From Nautilus pompilius (lineage: Eukaryota > Mollusca > Cephalopoda > Nautilida > Nautilidae), in NCBI GenBank assembly GCA_018389105.1, contig JACATO010000989.1, forward strand, positions 372,001 through 436,000: a stretch of DNA of 64,000 bases, written 5' to 3'. Positions 20,340 to 32,940 of this stretch are shown piece by piece. Position numbers and translations under genes: made by a program. The notes beneath the pieces were generated by a model. It saw only the letters and a program-made list of their open reading frames with translations. It did no database searches and had not been told where the DNA came from. Numbering within the stretch: position 1 is the stretch's first letter; every line of letters begins with the position of its first letter.

Positions 20340-23199
20340 TGCGTTTTAAAACGATGAAGAAATTAGTTAACTTGGATGTTTAAAGAGAAACAAATTGCGT
20401 AGCCTTGGTTCTAGACTTTAAAGATATCTGACAAAAAGCTGTCTTTTAAAAGATAACCCAGAGCTTTGAGCATGTTGATTCCATTGATGTACATATATAT
20501 CTTTTAGTTTTTCATTTCTTTTTTAGAGAAAAATGTTAAACTGTAAATGCACGCGTCTGTGAGGGGGAGTGGGGACAGAACCTCGACCACGTGGTTCCTG
20601 TATGAGTACTAAAACATACACGAAACCTACATCTTATTTACACCAATGGATTAATGTTTAAATACTGTCTTAGTACTTTAAAGTAGTATGAGTTAGTTCC
20701 CCTTTGAAAGTTTAATAATAATAATATTAAAAAAATAGTTCTTCAAGACTGAAGACAGTGCTTCCTTAAAATCTCAGTAAAAGTTACAGTAGGGTTGCAT
20801 GGAATATAAAACAGTTTCTAGCCCCCAATAATTGAAAGAAAAAAAAAACAAAAAAAAATTCCCAGAATGCAACACCACGAAGGTCAACAATGTAGTCAGA
20901 AAGTAAAACAGCCAAAGGATGCAATGAAGAAAGAGAACGCAGAACTTTTGCATAAAGAGAGCGGGAACACTTGCATGAAAAGGTTCGATCCAGAGGAAGA
21001 CTGGCTCAGTAAATCCCGGGGTGCTAACAAAAAATGTCGCAAATATACCGGGACTTGTCCACGATGGTTCGAACCCGCATTCAGTATAGGGTTCAATTCC
21101 CCTGGAATTGGATCTTGCTAACATTATCTCACGACGTACACACATCTGATAACCGGCCTTGATACGGTATTTTATCACGACACATCAAAGCTTGATCAGT
21201 GATTGATTTCTGAAGTTTACAGCAAAAACCGATTGAACTTACTTTCGGTATGGAGAGAGAGAGCGAGGAGTTGCCCAGGTACTCGCCACAGCAGGGAATA
21301 AGAGTTAAAGTAACCAGGCATGCCACTCCGCAGAGAAACAACAAAACGGTAAATGAGAACTAATTTCTGGTCAGATCCGTGCTTTTGTCGTGCAGTACAT
21401 AAAGGTAAAAAAACAAAAACAGACTGTGTAACTCAAATTACTAGGGAAGACCGGTGCGGGGCCATTCGCTACAGCATCACTGATTCCTAACTAAACCACG
21501 GGAAAAGCAGATGACGTCGATTATAGGCTTCGTCTTTGATTAGGAATTACCGATGCCGTAACAACTAGCTCCCTTTACTCGAAACAGCACACACAAAATA
21601 TACAGAAAATGACGTCACCTTTTCCTTGTTACATACCCTTGTCAATAAATACATTAAAAAAAAAAAACCGTATTGGCAAATAAGGATTTAAGGGCATCAA
21701 GAATCTATTATAAGAGGTACGAATATGAACTATATCAACTAAAGAAACTTGATCGTTCCTCTCAAATTAATTAACAGCCAGACAGACATTTTTCAGCGTG
21801 GTTAATTTACAGTACATTCATCTATTAGATTTTAGAATCCATTTATGTTTTGTTATCTACAACTTTTCGAGGAAACCAATTATGAGAAATACCAAACTGA
21901 TAGCCTTTTCTTTCCATATTGTTTCCCCAAGGTAGATACTGGACCACGTTTAGGAAGCGTAGATAAGAATAAAAGATCAATTTCGATGACTGTACAACCC
22001 AACCACCCAACACAGATGTGGAATTCAGAGAGAACAGAGGATGTTCGAGTGGCGTGAATCGCATTCACTTTAGACTAACAATCAGCATCTCCGATTCTCC
22101 AGAACGCATCACTTCTCTTACGACCTCATACGAAACACGGCGCTTCAGTCACGTGGCTGGCTGGGCTTGACCGAACAGCAGTGTTTCGGGGAGATAACCG
22201 GGAAGGCAGAGGCACCCTTAATGTGGCCAAAAGTGAAGCCAAGGAAACACCCGTCAACAGTTAACAGATCTTTCGCCATTTATTTCGGAGTAGCATCACT
22301 GATTTATCTACTCATCTCTTCACCTTGTATGTGATTCTCTTTCCGCATCTACTGTGTCTGGGAACCGAAAACTCTGCACTCCGATCTGATTTTGCTAATC
22401 TTCGATTTCATTATCATCTTTTTGGATTAGTAAAAAGACCAGATCGAATACTTATCCTCTTATTTATTTATCTGCGGTGTATTCTGTACCCCTAGGCCAG
22501 GGGTTGGTTCTCGACTATCCTTCCCCATTGCGGCACGCTACAATCTGCTGAACCAGAAAGGTTACCGAGGTGGGGGGGGTATGAGGAGCTATAGCCTGAC
22601 CGCTGTAAAAGTTAAAACTTTTTCTTCAAGAAGTTGTAATCATCGTCCACCAAATCAATGAGAGACCTTTGTGCTCCACGCGGCTTCTCGGTACGAGGGG
22701 GAGGGGTTATGGTAGACGAACCCGCGCGCACCTCGCCGTCAACACCAAAGTAGTTCTGACCTAACCCTTCCACTTCATTGTTGTTTTAAGCGGTCTCGCA
22801 TAAATATGACGTGGAAAAGGGGGGGGGGAGTAAACCATCCAAAACCTTAATCGCGATTGCACGTCTACTCATTTTTTCTCCCCCTCCTCCCAAGACAAAT
22901 CCGAAATAAATCGACAGAAGGAATCAAGGAATTCCGATTTTCACGTCGTAATTGAAGACACGTCGACTAACTCCTCTCTCCGTAGAATTCACACCTGACG
23001 CGTCGTCGATGCTGCGCCAGAAAGAGACGGGAAGTAGTTCTCCGAGCCTTCTTTAAGAGCCGACAGGTGGTGCTCGCTACCCAATTTTTTTTAAAAAACT
23101 GCTTGAAAGTAGGTATTTACCGCAGCAAAAATGGCGGCACCAGCCTGCAGTTCTCGGAAAAATCGAAAACAAAACAAAACAGAAAAATAGCTCGGTAAT
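20340..23199. other. Intergenic DNA without supported genes
   Basis: Two B-box-like words (GGTTCGAACCC at 21065, GGTTCAATTCC at 21090) suggest tRNA-derived repeat DNA near 20960-21120, but I could not draw a cloverleaf. A motif variant CGGGGAGATAACCGG lies at 22187-22201. The rest shows nothing I can name. Confidence 0.4.
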
Positions 23200-23313
23200 T
23201 TAGGGTTCTTCAGCAAATCTTATACAAGAGGCCAACCGAGACTTTCCGCTCGAGTCAGTCAGTGCGCTTTCGTCTGATTGCGAAACGAATATATATATAT
23301 ATTTATTACTTAC

Positions 23314-23420
23314 CTGGGACGTTGTTCTCAGTATCCGCAGAAGCTTCAGCGATTCTTCTCTCCAGATGTCTCTTAAGTTTGTTCGGCGCCATCGACTGAT
23401 CTGACAAGGTGGCCTCCTCC
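23314..23420 (-). other. Exon-like segment with a BED-finger-like motif and a splice donor
   Basis: The minus strand reads EATLSDQSMAPNKLKRHLER and continues to TENNVP, where CCCAG|GTAAG at 23314/23313 is a strong donor. LS.xSM.PxKLKRHLE is the second half of the BED zinc finger found at the N-terminus of ZBED5-like hAT transposases, but the following TKH is replaced by RRI. Upstream cysteines are not visible in the same frame. It may be a decayed hAT N-terminus or the first exon of a domesticated gene. The ATG is at 23392. Confidence 0.35.
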
Positions 23421-23479
23421 ACGCGCAACCCGCTGCGGGGCCGGCACCGTCTTCTCCATCTGTCCATAGTCCTTTCACT

Positions 23480-25240
23480 TAAACATCCAATTTCCTATCC
23501 GACGAAGTTACGTTACAAACGATCGGTTCTTTGAATCTAAACTCAAAATAATTTTTAAAATTCCACGGTGGGATGAAGGTTCTAACACCGAACGAAACAG
23601 TCTGTGGTTCCCTCTGTTAATTTCTCATCCTCACCTGTTTATTTCCGGGCAATTGGAAACAAATCTTCTGTCGGCCAGAACCTAGGTCATGTGACTTTTG
23701 GAACCGGTGCTCAAACTCGCTAGCATTAAATATACCCAATTTCCTCCACTGCGTCTACAATTTGATTTCTAAATAATATTCGATTCAAGAATACTGCAAC
23801 TGCAGCGATAAATTCACAAATAAACTCGTTAAAGTTTCAAATACGTTAAACAATGATAATCATAACAACACACTATTATTATTATTATAAGGGAGATAAC
23901 TTAGTAACAAATTTTAGACAGTTATTTCCCCAAGAACCTTAATGTGGAATGATAACAGTATGTTAATTATCACTATGCCAGAAAATACTTTTATTAACAT
24001 AATTAGTTTTATTTTTTTTCGGAAAGATCTACTAAAATATATACCAATCTGTGGTATTTCCACTAATCTTTTCTCTCATAAACTAGTATAAATCTGTATG
24101 GTATAGCAATTAATACCATTCCTTCTGCCCCCTCCCAGAGATACTGTTGGTATTAGTGTATTGCTTTGCGTTTGTTCGTTTGTTTTTTTCAGTTAATTTC
24201 AGTTTAATGTAGTAAAGGAAGTAATCATACACGCTGTGCTATCATAACAAACAGGATTAATACCACAGCGTGGAGATGGGTGGGTCAAAATATATGTCTA
24301 CGAAAAAAAAGCTTATGATAAAATCAATGAAGATACCTCTACCTACCCCGACTGATATCTTTCTTTCACCTGGAAAAAGAGCTGAATGTTACCGGCTTTG
24401 TCGCCATTAAAAGAGGGGGGAATGCTGCTGTTAGCGGTGTTCACGTTATAGTTGAAAAAACTGTAGTATCCATACAAGTTAAAAGAGCCGGTGTCTCGCG
24501 TGTAAAGTTGTGTGACGGCTCTGGAAGGAGGAACAGGCATTTATGGTAAAAGATTTTACATAAGATTCCTGTTGAAATTTTCACGGGAGCTTCAGACTGG
24601 CTACTTTCACCTGTCCGGCTTCTTCATTTTCAGTCTGGTTAATGTAGACAACAGGTGAGCAAATCTCAAACTATCTAAATAAATCAAAAGAACTGCGTAG
24701 CAGAAAGGTTATTAGTAACTTTATGTACACATGCAACCAGGTGCGTTAAAAACAAAGGAAAAAAAATAGTGTTGGGGGGCTGGCTACCGAACACACATAT
24801 AAGTAAAACACTGTAACAGTATCACGTTATCCTATTGGATAGGAAAATAGCTAAAAGAATCTTGCTTTTGATCTCGGACTTATTCAGTAACACACATGAG
24901 TATTTGGTGAAATTATGTAGAAAAATTATGATTTAAAAAAAATAGCACGAATTATCTCCCTTACATGGCGTTTTTTTTAATAATGGTCTTTGCATTTCAC
25001 CTGGAAATCGTTTCAGCTGCATTAACACCAGAAAAAGTAACGTTGATAAATGTGTTAGTAATAAAATGATTGCCAAGGTAGACAGATAACTTCTATTGTT
25101 TACCTACCGACTCCTAAACACACACATACACACAGACATATTTGTAGATATCTATAAAAACATATAACCATAACCACCTGTCGTCGGGAAAAGATGGCAG
25201 ACTGGATGAGATATCCACAATTCCATGCCCCCCACTACTT
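23480..25240. other. Intergenic DNA around the candidate exons
   Basis: Holds two AAGGGAGATAACT-type motifs (23889-23902 direct; 24951-24963 as ATTATCTCCCTTA). Apart from the candidate exon at 24370-24520, nothing else is supported. Confidence 0.5.
24370..24520 (-). other. Candidate internal exon, unknown protein
   Basis: On the minus strand a strong acceptor (CCTGTTCCTCCTTCCAG) leads into 151 bases ending at a good donor (TTCCAG|GTGAAAG). The exon carries one base of a split codon and then 50 codons: AVTQLYTRDTGSFNLYGYYS, then FFNYNVNTANSSIPPSFNGD and KAGNIQLFFQ. It is rich in aromatic residues and Asn, with an NSS sequon. Both splice sites agree with the frame boundaries. I do not recognise the family. 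Confidence 0.4.
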
Positions 25241-25281
25241 AATTATTTCGGCCGCAGGTGTCCGGGAGTTACGGTCGGATC

Positions 25282-25638
25282 AGGGGGAGAGAGAGAGAGA
25301 GAGAGAGTGTGTGTGTGTGTGAAAGATGGAGAGAGAGAAAGAGAGAGTGTGAAAGATGGAGAGAGAGAGAGTGTGTGTGTGTGAAAGATGGAGAGAGAGA
25401 AAAGAGAGAGAGAGAGAGAGAGTGTGTGTGTGTGAAAGATGGAGAGAGAGAGAAAGAGAGAGAGAGAGGAGAGAGAGAGAGTGTGTGTGTGTGTGTGGGA
25501 AGATGGAGAGGAGCGAGAGAGTGAGAGAGAGAGAGAGTGGTGTGAAAGATGGAGAGAGAGAGTGTGTGTGTGTGAAAGATGGAGAGAGAGAGAAAGAGAG
25601 AGCGAGAGAGAGAGTGTGTGTGGAAAGATGGAGGAGAG

Positions 25639-25669
<31 letters not shown>

Positions 25670-25686
25670 CGGAGAGAGAGAGAGCC
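25282..25686. repeat. GA/GT compound minisatellite
   Basis: About ten imperfect units of (GT)n GAAAGATGGA (GA)n, ending in a GA-only tract. It explains the long low-complexity frames on both strands here. Confidence 0.95.
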
Positions 25687-25699
25687 GGGACATCTGTGC

Positions 25700-27500
25700 A
25701 GGTGAAGAACTCCTCCGCCGGTAAAATGGTTGGCCACAAACAAAAACAACCAGGTACCCGGTTCACCGTGATGGACAGAGGTGGTGGGGGGGCGCGGACG
25801 TCGGAAGGGGAGGTAACTCACCGAAGCCAGTCCGCTGGGCCGATCTCATCAACTCTTGTGTCCGAAATGGAAAACACGAATCGCTTAATTTCCAATATTC
25901 ATAACCGCGTCTCACCTTATTACAACCATGGCAAGCGCTATCCCGCCGAAACACCCCGTTCTACCCTTACTCGGATCCGAAAGGGTTAAAGACCAATCTG
26001 TTCATGTTGCATATTTAGATGACTTGGCAAAAGTCTATTAAAATTCCTAGATATTTTTGTTGTTGAAGAATTAGGTGTAGTTCACGGGGGGATGGGGGGG
26101 AGGGGGTTGCGCTGGCACTGATCTGGTGCCCGCCCGTCAGCGGTAACCCAATAGGCGTTCAAATGAAACCCGGCCGAAACAGCACCGCCGTGATGATATA
26201 TCCGGCCGAACCAAGCACACATTAAATGCGCACTGGCGATTTGAAAAAAAAAAAAACAACAAAAAACCACAAAAAACAAACAACATATACATCAATAGAG
26301 AGGCACAAACAGAGGTCAGAACAATGAAATGATGCTAATTGTGCAATGACGGGCGGCCGGAGAAGAGAGAAAGCACAACATCAAACGCATTCGTCAAACG
26401 GCTGAAACCGAGGCTGTTGGCAGGGGGCGATAACCGGGACTGGCTCAAAATGGCTGCCTGCTGGCGGGTTGGAGTTGGTGGTCTTCGCGGCCTCTCGCTG
26501 ATCGGGAGGATGGTCATTTTAAAGAAAACGAACGCCTGATTCTTTCTTCTTCTTTTTTTTTTTAACGGAAAGGTAAGAACGTGTACGCCCTTCTGCTTAC
26601 CTGTGTGTGTGCGTGTGTGTGTGTTACGCATAGCGAAACCGAGAGGTCGGTTAGTACGTGTCCCCCCGTGGAGAGGAGGGCTCTGTCTGGATAACCCGGG
26701 AGGAGGGAAAGGGTGGTGAGAGGCCGTTGGATCCCAGTCAGCGTGCCCCCCCCCCGGGCCTTCCCACTGCTCTCTAGGAGAGCGAGGATGTGTGCAGGCA
26801 AAGGTGTCGCGGATTGGCGTCGGTCCAGCGCCAGCCGACCGTGGAAAACACACACCAATTGGATCGCTGGCTTCCGTGTGTGGTCTAACCCCCCCTCCCT
26901 CCCTTAACGATCTTGGCAACCGACAGGTAAAGGTAAACCCCCGGAACCACCTCGAATTCCTGCTCCCCCCCCCAACTCGACTGGTACAGGACTACTACCT
27001 TCTGGTTCTACTTTCACTGTTTACCTTAACCTGTTCCCCTCCCCTCCCCAACTCGACTGGTACAGGACTACTACCTTCTGGTTCTACTTTCACTGTTTAC
27101 CTTAACCCGTTCCTCCCCCCCCCCAACTCGACTGGTACAGGACTACTACCTTCTGGTTCTACTTTCACTGTTTACCTTAACCTGTTCTCCTCCCCTCCCC
27201 AACTCGACTGGTACAGGACTACTACCTTCTGGTTCTACTTTCACTGTTTACCTTAACCCGTTCTCCTCCCCTCCCCAACTCGACTGGTACAGGACTACTA
27301 CCTTCTGGTTCTACTTTCACTGTTTACCTTAACCCGTTCTCCTCCCCCCCCCCAACTCGACTGGTACAGGACTACTACCTTCTGGTTCTACTTTCACTGT
27401 TTACCTTAACCCCTTCTCCTCCCCTCCCCAACTCTCCTGTGTGACAACCGAATCAGTTTTATCTTCATCAACTTTAATTATTTGTGTCTACTGATCGTCA
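25700..27500 (+). promoter_or_regulatory. Probable promoter and first-exon region of the BFAR-like gene
   Basis: GC- and CpG-rich DNA directly before the sharp CpG drop at about 27.5-27.6 kb. Two plausible + strand donors could end a 5' untranslated exon: GGAAAG|GTAAGA (26572/26573) and CGACAG|GTAAAG (26926/26927). A strong minus-strand donor (CACACAG|GTAAGC) also lies near 26600, so divergent transcription is possible. No TATA box stands out. Inference from composition and from the absence of a coding first exon nearer to 33.4 kb. Confidence 0.3.
26974..27429. repeat. 76-bp minisatellite, six units
   Basis: Six copies of a 75-77 base unit beginning AACTCGACTGGTACAGGACT, starting at 26974, 27050, 27125, 27201, 27277 and 27354, with a seventh broken start at 27430. 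Units differ mainly in the C-rich linker (CCCC/TCCCC counts). The near-identity of units implies recent amplification. Confidence 0.97.
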
Positions 27501-30500
27501 TTACATTCGCATACTTAATCCCAATCTTGGTGTTTATCGAACGGTTCTGCTCCCCCCGTTAGATCTATTTCCTTGTTTAGTATTACATCATGTTTTGCTA
27601 CTGTTTAACAACTAACGAGACGCATACTCATTGCTTATTCAACAAGTCTGCATATATTTTAAAGAGTAGGTGGCTCAGCTCCATTTGTGCAGGTAGCTTT
27701 GATGATACATTTTGCTCAATGACATTAGATAAAATCTGAACCTATGCAAAGTATTAATGTGAAGACAAAAGAATATGAATTTCCAGAATATGAGAAGGGA
27801 ATGACAATGACATTATGTCAGCTGCAGAGCTATATTAATTTTTTTTAAGAATTTATTTTTATTGTGTAAATTCTGTTGTATCTTGCTCTGAATTCTCACT
27901 TCTGGTAGTCAGTTATACATGGGAAAAGAAATAAAAAAAAATTCTTGATACTTGACTTTGCTGACATTGAAAAAGGTGAAAAAACAGTTTGGTTAATATG
28001 GTTAAATACATTTATGTATATATATATATATATATCCATTTTCTAAGAATACTTGCCATGTTAGAGAGTATTTTCACCAACTTTTGCAGTTTCATGTTAC
28101 ATCTCTACTTGTATTATATATGTGATAGTTGGAGAGCCGAGAGTTCAAATCCCAGTTGAGCATACCTTTCTAGCATGGTTTCTAACTTTTATTCTCTGGC
28201 TGCCTGTAAGGGTTTCCTCTTGACCCTTCAGTTTCCTCCCACATCTGAAAATAAAGAGCTGTAGTAGAAACTTTCCAATCTAGATTAGGTCACTGTGGAA
28301 GATGACGTAGGACTGGAGGAATGCTCATCAAGAACAAACCTACAGAAGACACTGTACAACACAGTTTATAGATTTTTTTTAAAAAATAGATCTGCACAAA
28401 TATCCTCCATTGCTATAGATTGAATAGTTGACAATGAACCAAAGATCTTTTGGTAAGATATCCAAAAGGTGTATAGTGTTAGAAAACTATGAAGCTACTT
28501 GCCAACCATAATTTTTGTTGATGTGACCTCAGTTTGTATGGTTTTTAGGCTCTTTACACTGATACAGCTGCTGACTGGATCAGCTTTGAGAACTCTCCTA
28601 GTTCTATACTGCTATAATGTTAATATAATGACTGTGATTAGAGAGAAAATTAAGTAAAATGGAGAAGGCTAGGATGGTATTCACCCTTGCAGAGAATGGT
28701 TGTTAACAACAGTAGAATATTCTAGCAGCTATTAGCATGGTGCACAGAAAAAAGTGGAAAATTTGGTAGAGTAATGAAGACAACTTGTATAGGAGAGGAT
28801 AGAAAATAGCCAGAAATTGGCAGTTGCCATGTGTCTGCAGTGGGGCATCTGTCTCAAGCATCATATGTATACAAGGAATTTTGGGAAAATGAAGAAAAAT
28901 ATTACAAAGAAGTCACTACATAGAAGAAGAGAATCTATGCCCGAGGTAAGACCAGATGAAAGATAACTGGATCTCTGTAGTTGTGAACTGATGAATCAGT
29001 TTGAGTCATGTTTGACACAAGTCTCAGCAGTGGAGATAAAATCTTTACATTGGAGATATTCCTGGCCATTGCTATCCACAAGAAGGCATTGCCTATTCTA
29101 CACTATGAAGGATCTAGTAACCAACTGGTGAAGAAAGAAGAAAAAAAAAAAAGCCATGCCAGGGAGGTGACCTGACCTGGAAAAATTACAGGAAAATATC
29201 TTATGGTGCGAGATCTGGAGCGCATAACAGGTCCATATCTTCCATTTACCACCCAGTAAAGTGTTCATCTAAAAATGCCTGCATATAGCCCACAATGAAA
29301 ACATATGGAGCCAGGGGATGTTGTTGTATTGTACAGTATTGTCATTTTTAGCTTCCAAACGAAATGTCTTAATGTTGACAGACAAAATGCCTTTGTGTGG
29401 TATTATACCAAAGTGTGAGAGTGTGTGTATGTTTGTGTGCTTGTTGTTATGTTGTGGGATTACATAATGTAATTTTGTGCAGTACAGTATAGTATAAAAT
29501 TAATAAAATATTTCATGCATTATATAGTTGGGTAACCAAATGAAAGAAAAAGAAAAGCAGGTATCAATGACTTTCAGTTGACTATTATGCAGTAACTATT
29601 TATTCTGCACGTGTAGAACAGTAAATATAGTTTTAATGGTGATAATGACCCTTGCCCTCCTCTTCTAGTAATTAGATGGTGGAAATAAGTGCGCAGTCAG
29701 ATTGTCCGTCATATCAGATGAGGTGAAGGATTTCCACTGACTATAAAAAGCAGTAAACGGATACCCTTTGTCTAAAGAGGTTTCTATCAACCATTTTCAT
29801 TGCCACTATTGTCATTTTTAGATACTCTCACTTTTTAATATAAAATGAGTTGAGCTATACACTGTTTACTCGTAGCTTATCCTACCAGATTATCTGCTAT
29901 AGAAATTTATAAATTTGTTGATTATCTGCGGCACACCACACAACAAAGAAATAACTTTTTTAATTTGCTATAATTGAAATTGGTTTTCTATAAAATTTTG
30001 AGTAAAACTGTCAGAATTATTTTCCTTAAGACAAATTTGCAGCTACATTTTTGATTTGGTTTGATATGTTCATTTGTTTATTCTAACTGCATGCAACACA
30101 AACTAGGTTTCTTCATCTTTCCATCCTGAGCTGTCAGAGTTTAAACCTGTCTGATATTCTTTTGGTTGCTGATGGTGTAAATTCACCTGGTCATTTGATG
30201 TCCTCACTGCATCATTGAATAGTTTATCTACTTTCCTTATGTGTTTCATGCTTGTGACATTTTCAACCAATTATGCATAAATTTTGAAGTGCCACTTGAC
30301 AAACATCGAAGTGTCAAAGTTTATTTTCAGCTTTTTTTTTTCTTTTAATGTGTTACTAAAATTGTAGGAAGATTATTCTTGTAGTTTATTTGAGGCTAAT
30401 GTTAGAAAATCTACACACAAATGAGCTTATTTAAAAATTTTTTGTGCAAGACTTTTTCATTAAAAAATCCTTTAATTTATTCATTACGAAATATTTAGTG

Positions 30501-30885
30501 GGAAGCATACAATTATGACCACCAGTGTATGTGTTGTAGCCCAGTTGTTGATTGGTCACACTGTAACTGACCTTTGAGAAAGAAAGAAAGAACAATACCA
30601 GGTGTTTCTTTGGATAGTTGCAAACAGTGACAATCCTATTAACTTGTGTAAAGGCTAGAGGGCAAATTATATAGTCATTCATGTTTATAGTTAGTTAGTC
30701 AAATTAAAATTGACATTTAGGAATTTACTGGAGGAAAACGATGCCTTGTTCAATAGTGACAGGTGACATTCAGTCAAGCAACACCTGAATAGATACCTGC
30801 TATTCACTCTCCCTCAATGATCAGTTGCATTTTGTGTTGACCAGTTGGTGACTGGGCCAACTTAAAATACATACATACATACATG
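27500..30885. other. CpG-poor DNA, probably BFAR intron 1
   Basis: No coding exon recognised. Contains a SINE-like repeat (28118-28375), an AT dinucleotide run at 28015-28035 and a CATA run at 30868-30885. Composition matches the introns downstream. Confidence 0.5.
28118..28375 (+). repeat. tRNA-derived SINE-like repeat (family A)
   Basis: A B-box-like GAGTTCAAATCCC at 28141-28153 is followed by GCATACCTTTCTAGCATGGT and CAGTTTCCTCCCACATCTGA. The same order of blocks occurs at 60250-60540 (+) and 48985-49165 (-). This fits a tRNA-derived SINE with a shared body. Confidence 0.6.
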
Positions 30886-30891
30886 TATATA

Positions 30892-32940
30892 CAGCCACTC
30901 CTCGGTTAGCGACCATTCGAAAATACGTCCACAATTTTACGAAAACGTAAAAAAATCATTTACCAACCACTGCACACATTTATGACCAAATTTTGTACAC
31001 CTGACAACAACACACACGCCTGAGTGAAAGTAACGCTGGTGTAGTTGTACGAGAACTTCGTCTGGGTGAGAAGGCAGCAACCACCGACCATCTCTGCATC
31101 TCTCAGTGTTCGTTGTTCGATATTACAGTTAGCATTGCACATAACACTCTTATTTCCACTTGTTTATTTAGTGTTTACACACATTTTACCCCAAACCAAG
31201 ATGTCTTCAAAGGGAAAGAACACCAGTTCAGCTGAAGGAAGTAGCAAAAAGCATAGTAAAGTCATCGATCTCGATTTGAAGATGAAGTTCATCAAAGCGT
31301 ATGATGCCGGGAAGAAGGTGAACACTATAGCATGTGATGAAGACCTGGCCCATTCCACCATCTCCACCATTTTGAAGGATGAGGAAAGGATCAGAGAGGC
31401 GATGAAAGGATCACCAGGAGTGAAAGCAGTTATAACAAGACAGCGAAAAGGCCTCATCCACTAAATGAAAAAAACTGCTTATAATCTGGATCGAAGATCA
31501 GATACAAAAGAGAATGCCGATTAGCCTTCTTACCATTAAGCTAAAGCACGCAGCCTTTTCGACACACTGAAGGAACGAGCAGGTGAGGAGTGCACCGAAA
31601 CATACACTGCCACCCATGGCTGGTTTATGTGGTTCCAGTGAAGATTTAATCTCCACAACAAATGCATAAATGGTGAAGCTGCAAGTGCTGACAAAGGAGC
31701 TGCTGAACATTTTCTGGATGAATTTGTTGATATCATCGCAGAAGGGAACTATTTGCCTGAGCAGATATTCAATGTCGATGAAACAGGATTACATTGGAAA
31801 AAATGCCAGAATGGACCTACATACACAAGGAGGCCAAATCAATGCCTGGATTTAAAGCATTTAAAGATAGAGTAACCTTGCTATTGGGAGGAAATGTTGC
31901 TGGATTCAAGCTGAATCCTTTTCTAATCTACCATTCAGAAAACCCACGTGTGTTCAAAAACATAAGCAGGCACACACTGCCCGTTAACTACCAATCCAAT
32001 TGGAAGGCATGGACGATACAAGCCCTCTTTGAGGATTGGTTCATGAATCATTTCGTACCCCAAGTAAAGGAATATTGCATGCAAAAGGGAATTCGTTTTT
32101 AAATTCTCCTGACCCTCGACAACACATCTGGACATCCCACACATCTCGACGATCTCCATCCAGATATAAAGGTAGTTTTTCTACCAAAAAGCACCACCTC
32201 TATCCTGTAGCTGCAACAGAGGATAATACACAAACATTGCACGAGTTTTGGAAAGAATGCAATATCCTCCATTGTATCAAAAACATTGCAGCAGCATCGG
32301 AGGATGTTAGTGCGAAATGCATGCAAGAGATTTGGAAAAAGTGCTTAAAACGTTTCTCTGTTTTTGTAAATAACTTTGAAGGATTTGACCAAAATGGACG
32401 AAATAAATAAATGAATAAAATTGTGACTCTCACCAAATCCCTCGGGTTAGAAGTCGATGCTGAAGATGTGAAAAATTTGACAGCCTACACTGAGGGAGAG
32501 CTTTCCAACAAGGATTTGGTTGGTTTGGAAGCACAAAAAGTTCAGTGTAAGAAGATTGGCTGGTGTTTTCACGGACGCTAACAAAATTTTATCAGGATTA
32601 GAAAGTATGGATCCAAATGTAGAACATTTTGGAAAGGTGGATCGGCAAATGCGTGAAATCTTAAGGTGTTATCGTGAAATATATGAAAAAAAAAAAAAAA
32701 AGGAGAAAAAGAAATGCAAACCAAACTTAGTGGGTTCTTTAAGGAAGTTACCCCTTCCACATCCCCACTTCCCTCACCATCGCCAACCCCAGCCACATGC
32801 ATAGAAGAAGCAGATGAGCCTCAGCCATCAACCAACAATGCCAGCGTATCCGACGTTTGAGAAGAAAACACGGAAAAGAACGACTTCTTCGAAGGATTTA
32901 CATCCGATTAGATTGATGCTTAATTGTAAAATATGGTTTT
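30892..32940 (+). mobile_element. Tigger/pogo-type transposon 1 (TIGD1-like, frame-broken)
   Basis: Starts at a TA followed by CAGCCACTCCTCGGTTAGCG. The transposase begins at 31201 (MSSKGKNTSSAEGSSKKHSK) with a helix-turn-helix (KMKFIKAYDAGKKVNTIACD). Several frameshifts follow. Recognisable blocks: FNVDETGLHWKK (first catalytic Asp, near 31770), MPGFKAFKDRVTLLLGGNVA, LIYHSENPR, LTLDNTSGHP (second Asp, near 32105), LPKSTTSIL and NFEGFD, then near the end CYREIYEKKKK. The MDQG block with the third Asp is missing just after LPKSTTSIL. The order and words match human TIGD1. The right terminal repeat was not found. CpGs are retained compared with its surroundings, so insertion was fairly recent. 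Confidence 0.9.

Noticed and set aside
20960-21120. Possible tRNA gene (two B-box-like words)
   Set aside because: No consistent A-box, anticodon stem or acceptor stem could be paired by eye.
25243-25989. Several open frames of 88-192 codons on both strands
   Set aside because: Low-complexity products of the GA/GT array; the short unique tails show no domain.
26335-26919. 194-codon minus-strand frame
   Set aside because: Proline/arginine-rich, spans microsatellite DNA and C runs; no domain.
26792-27256. 154-codon plus-strand frame
   Set aside because: Mostly reads through the 76-base minisatellite; the unit is not a multiple of three and frames change with C-run length.
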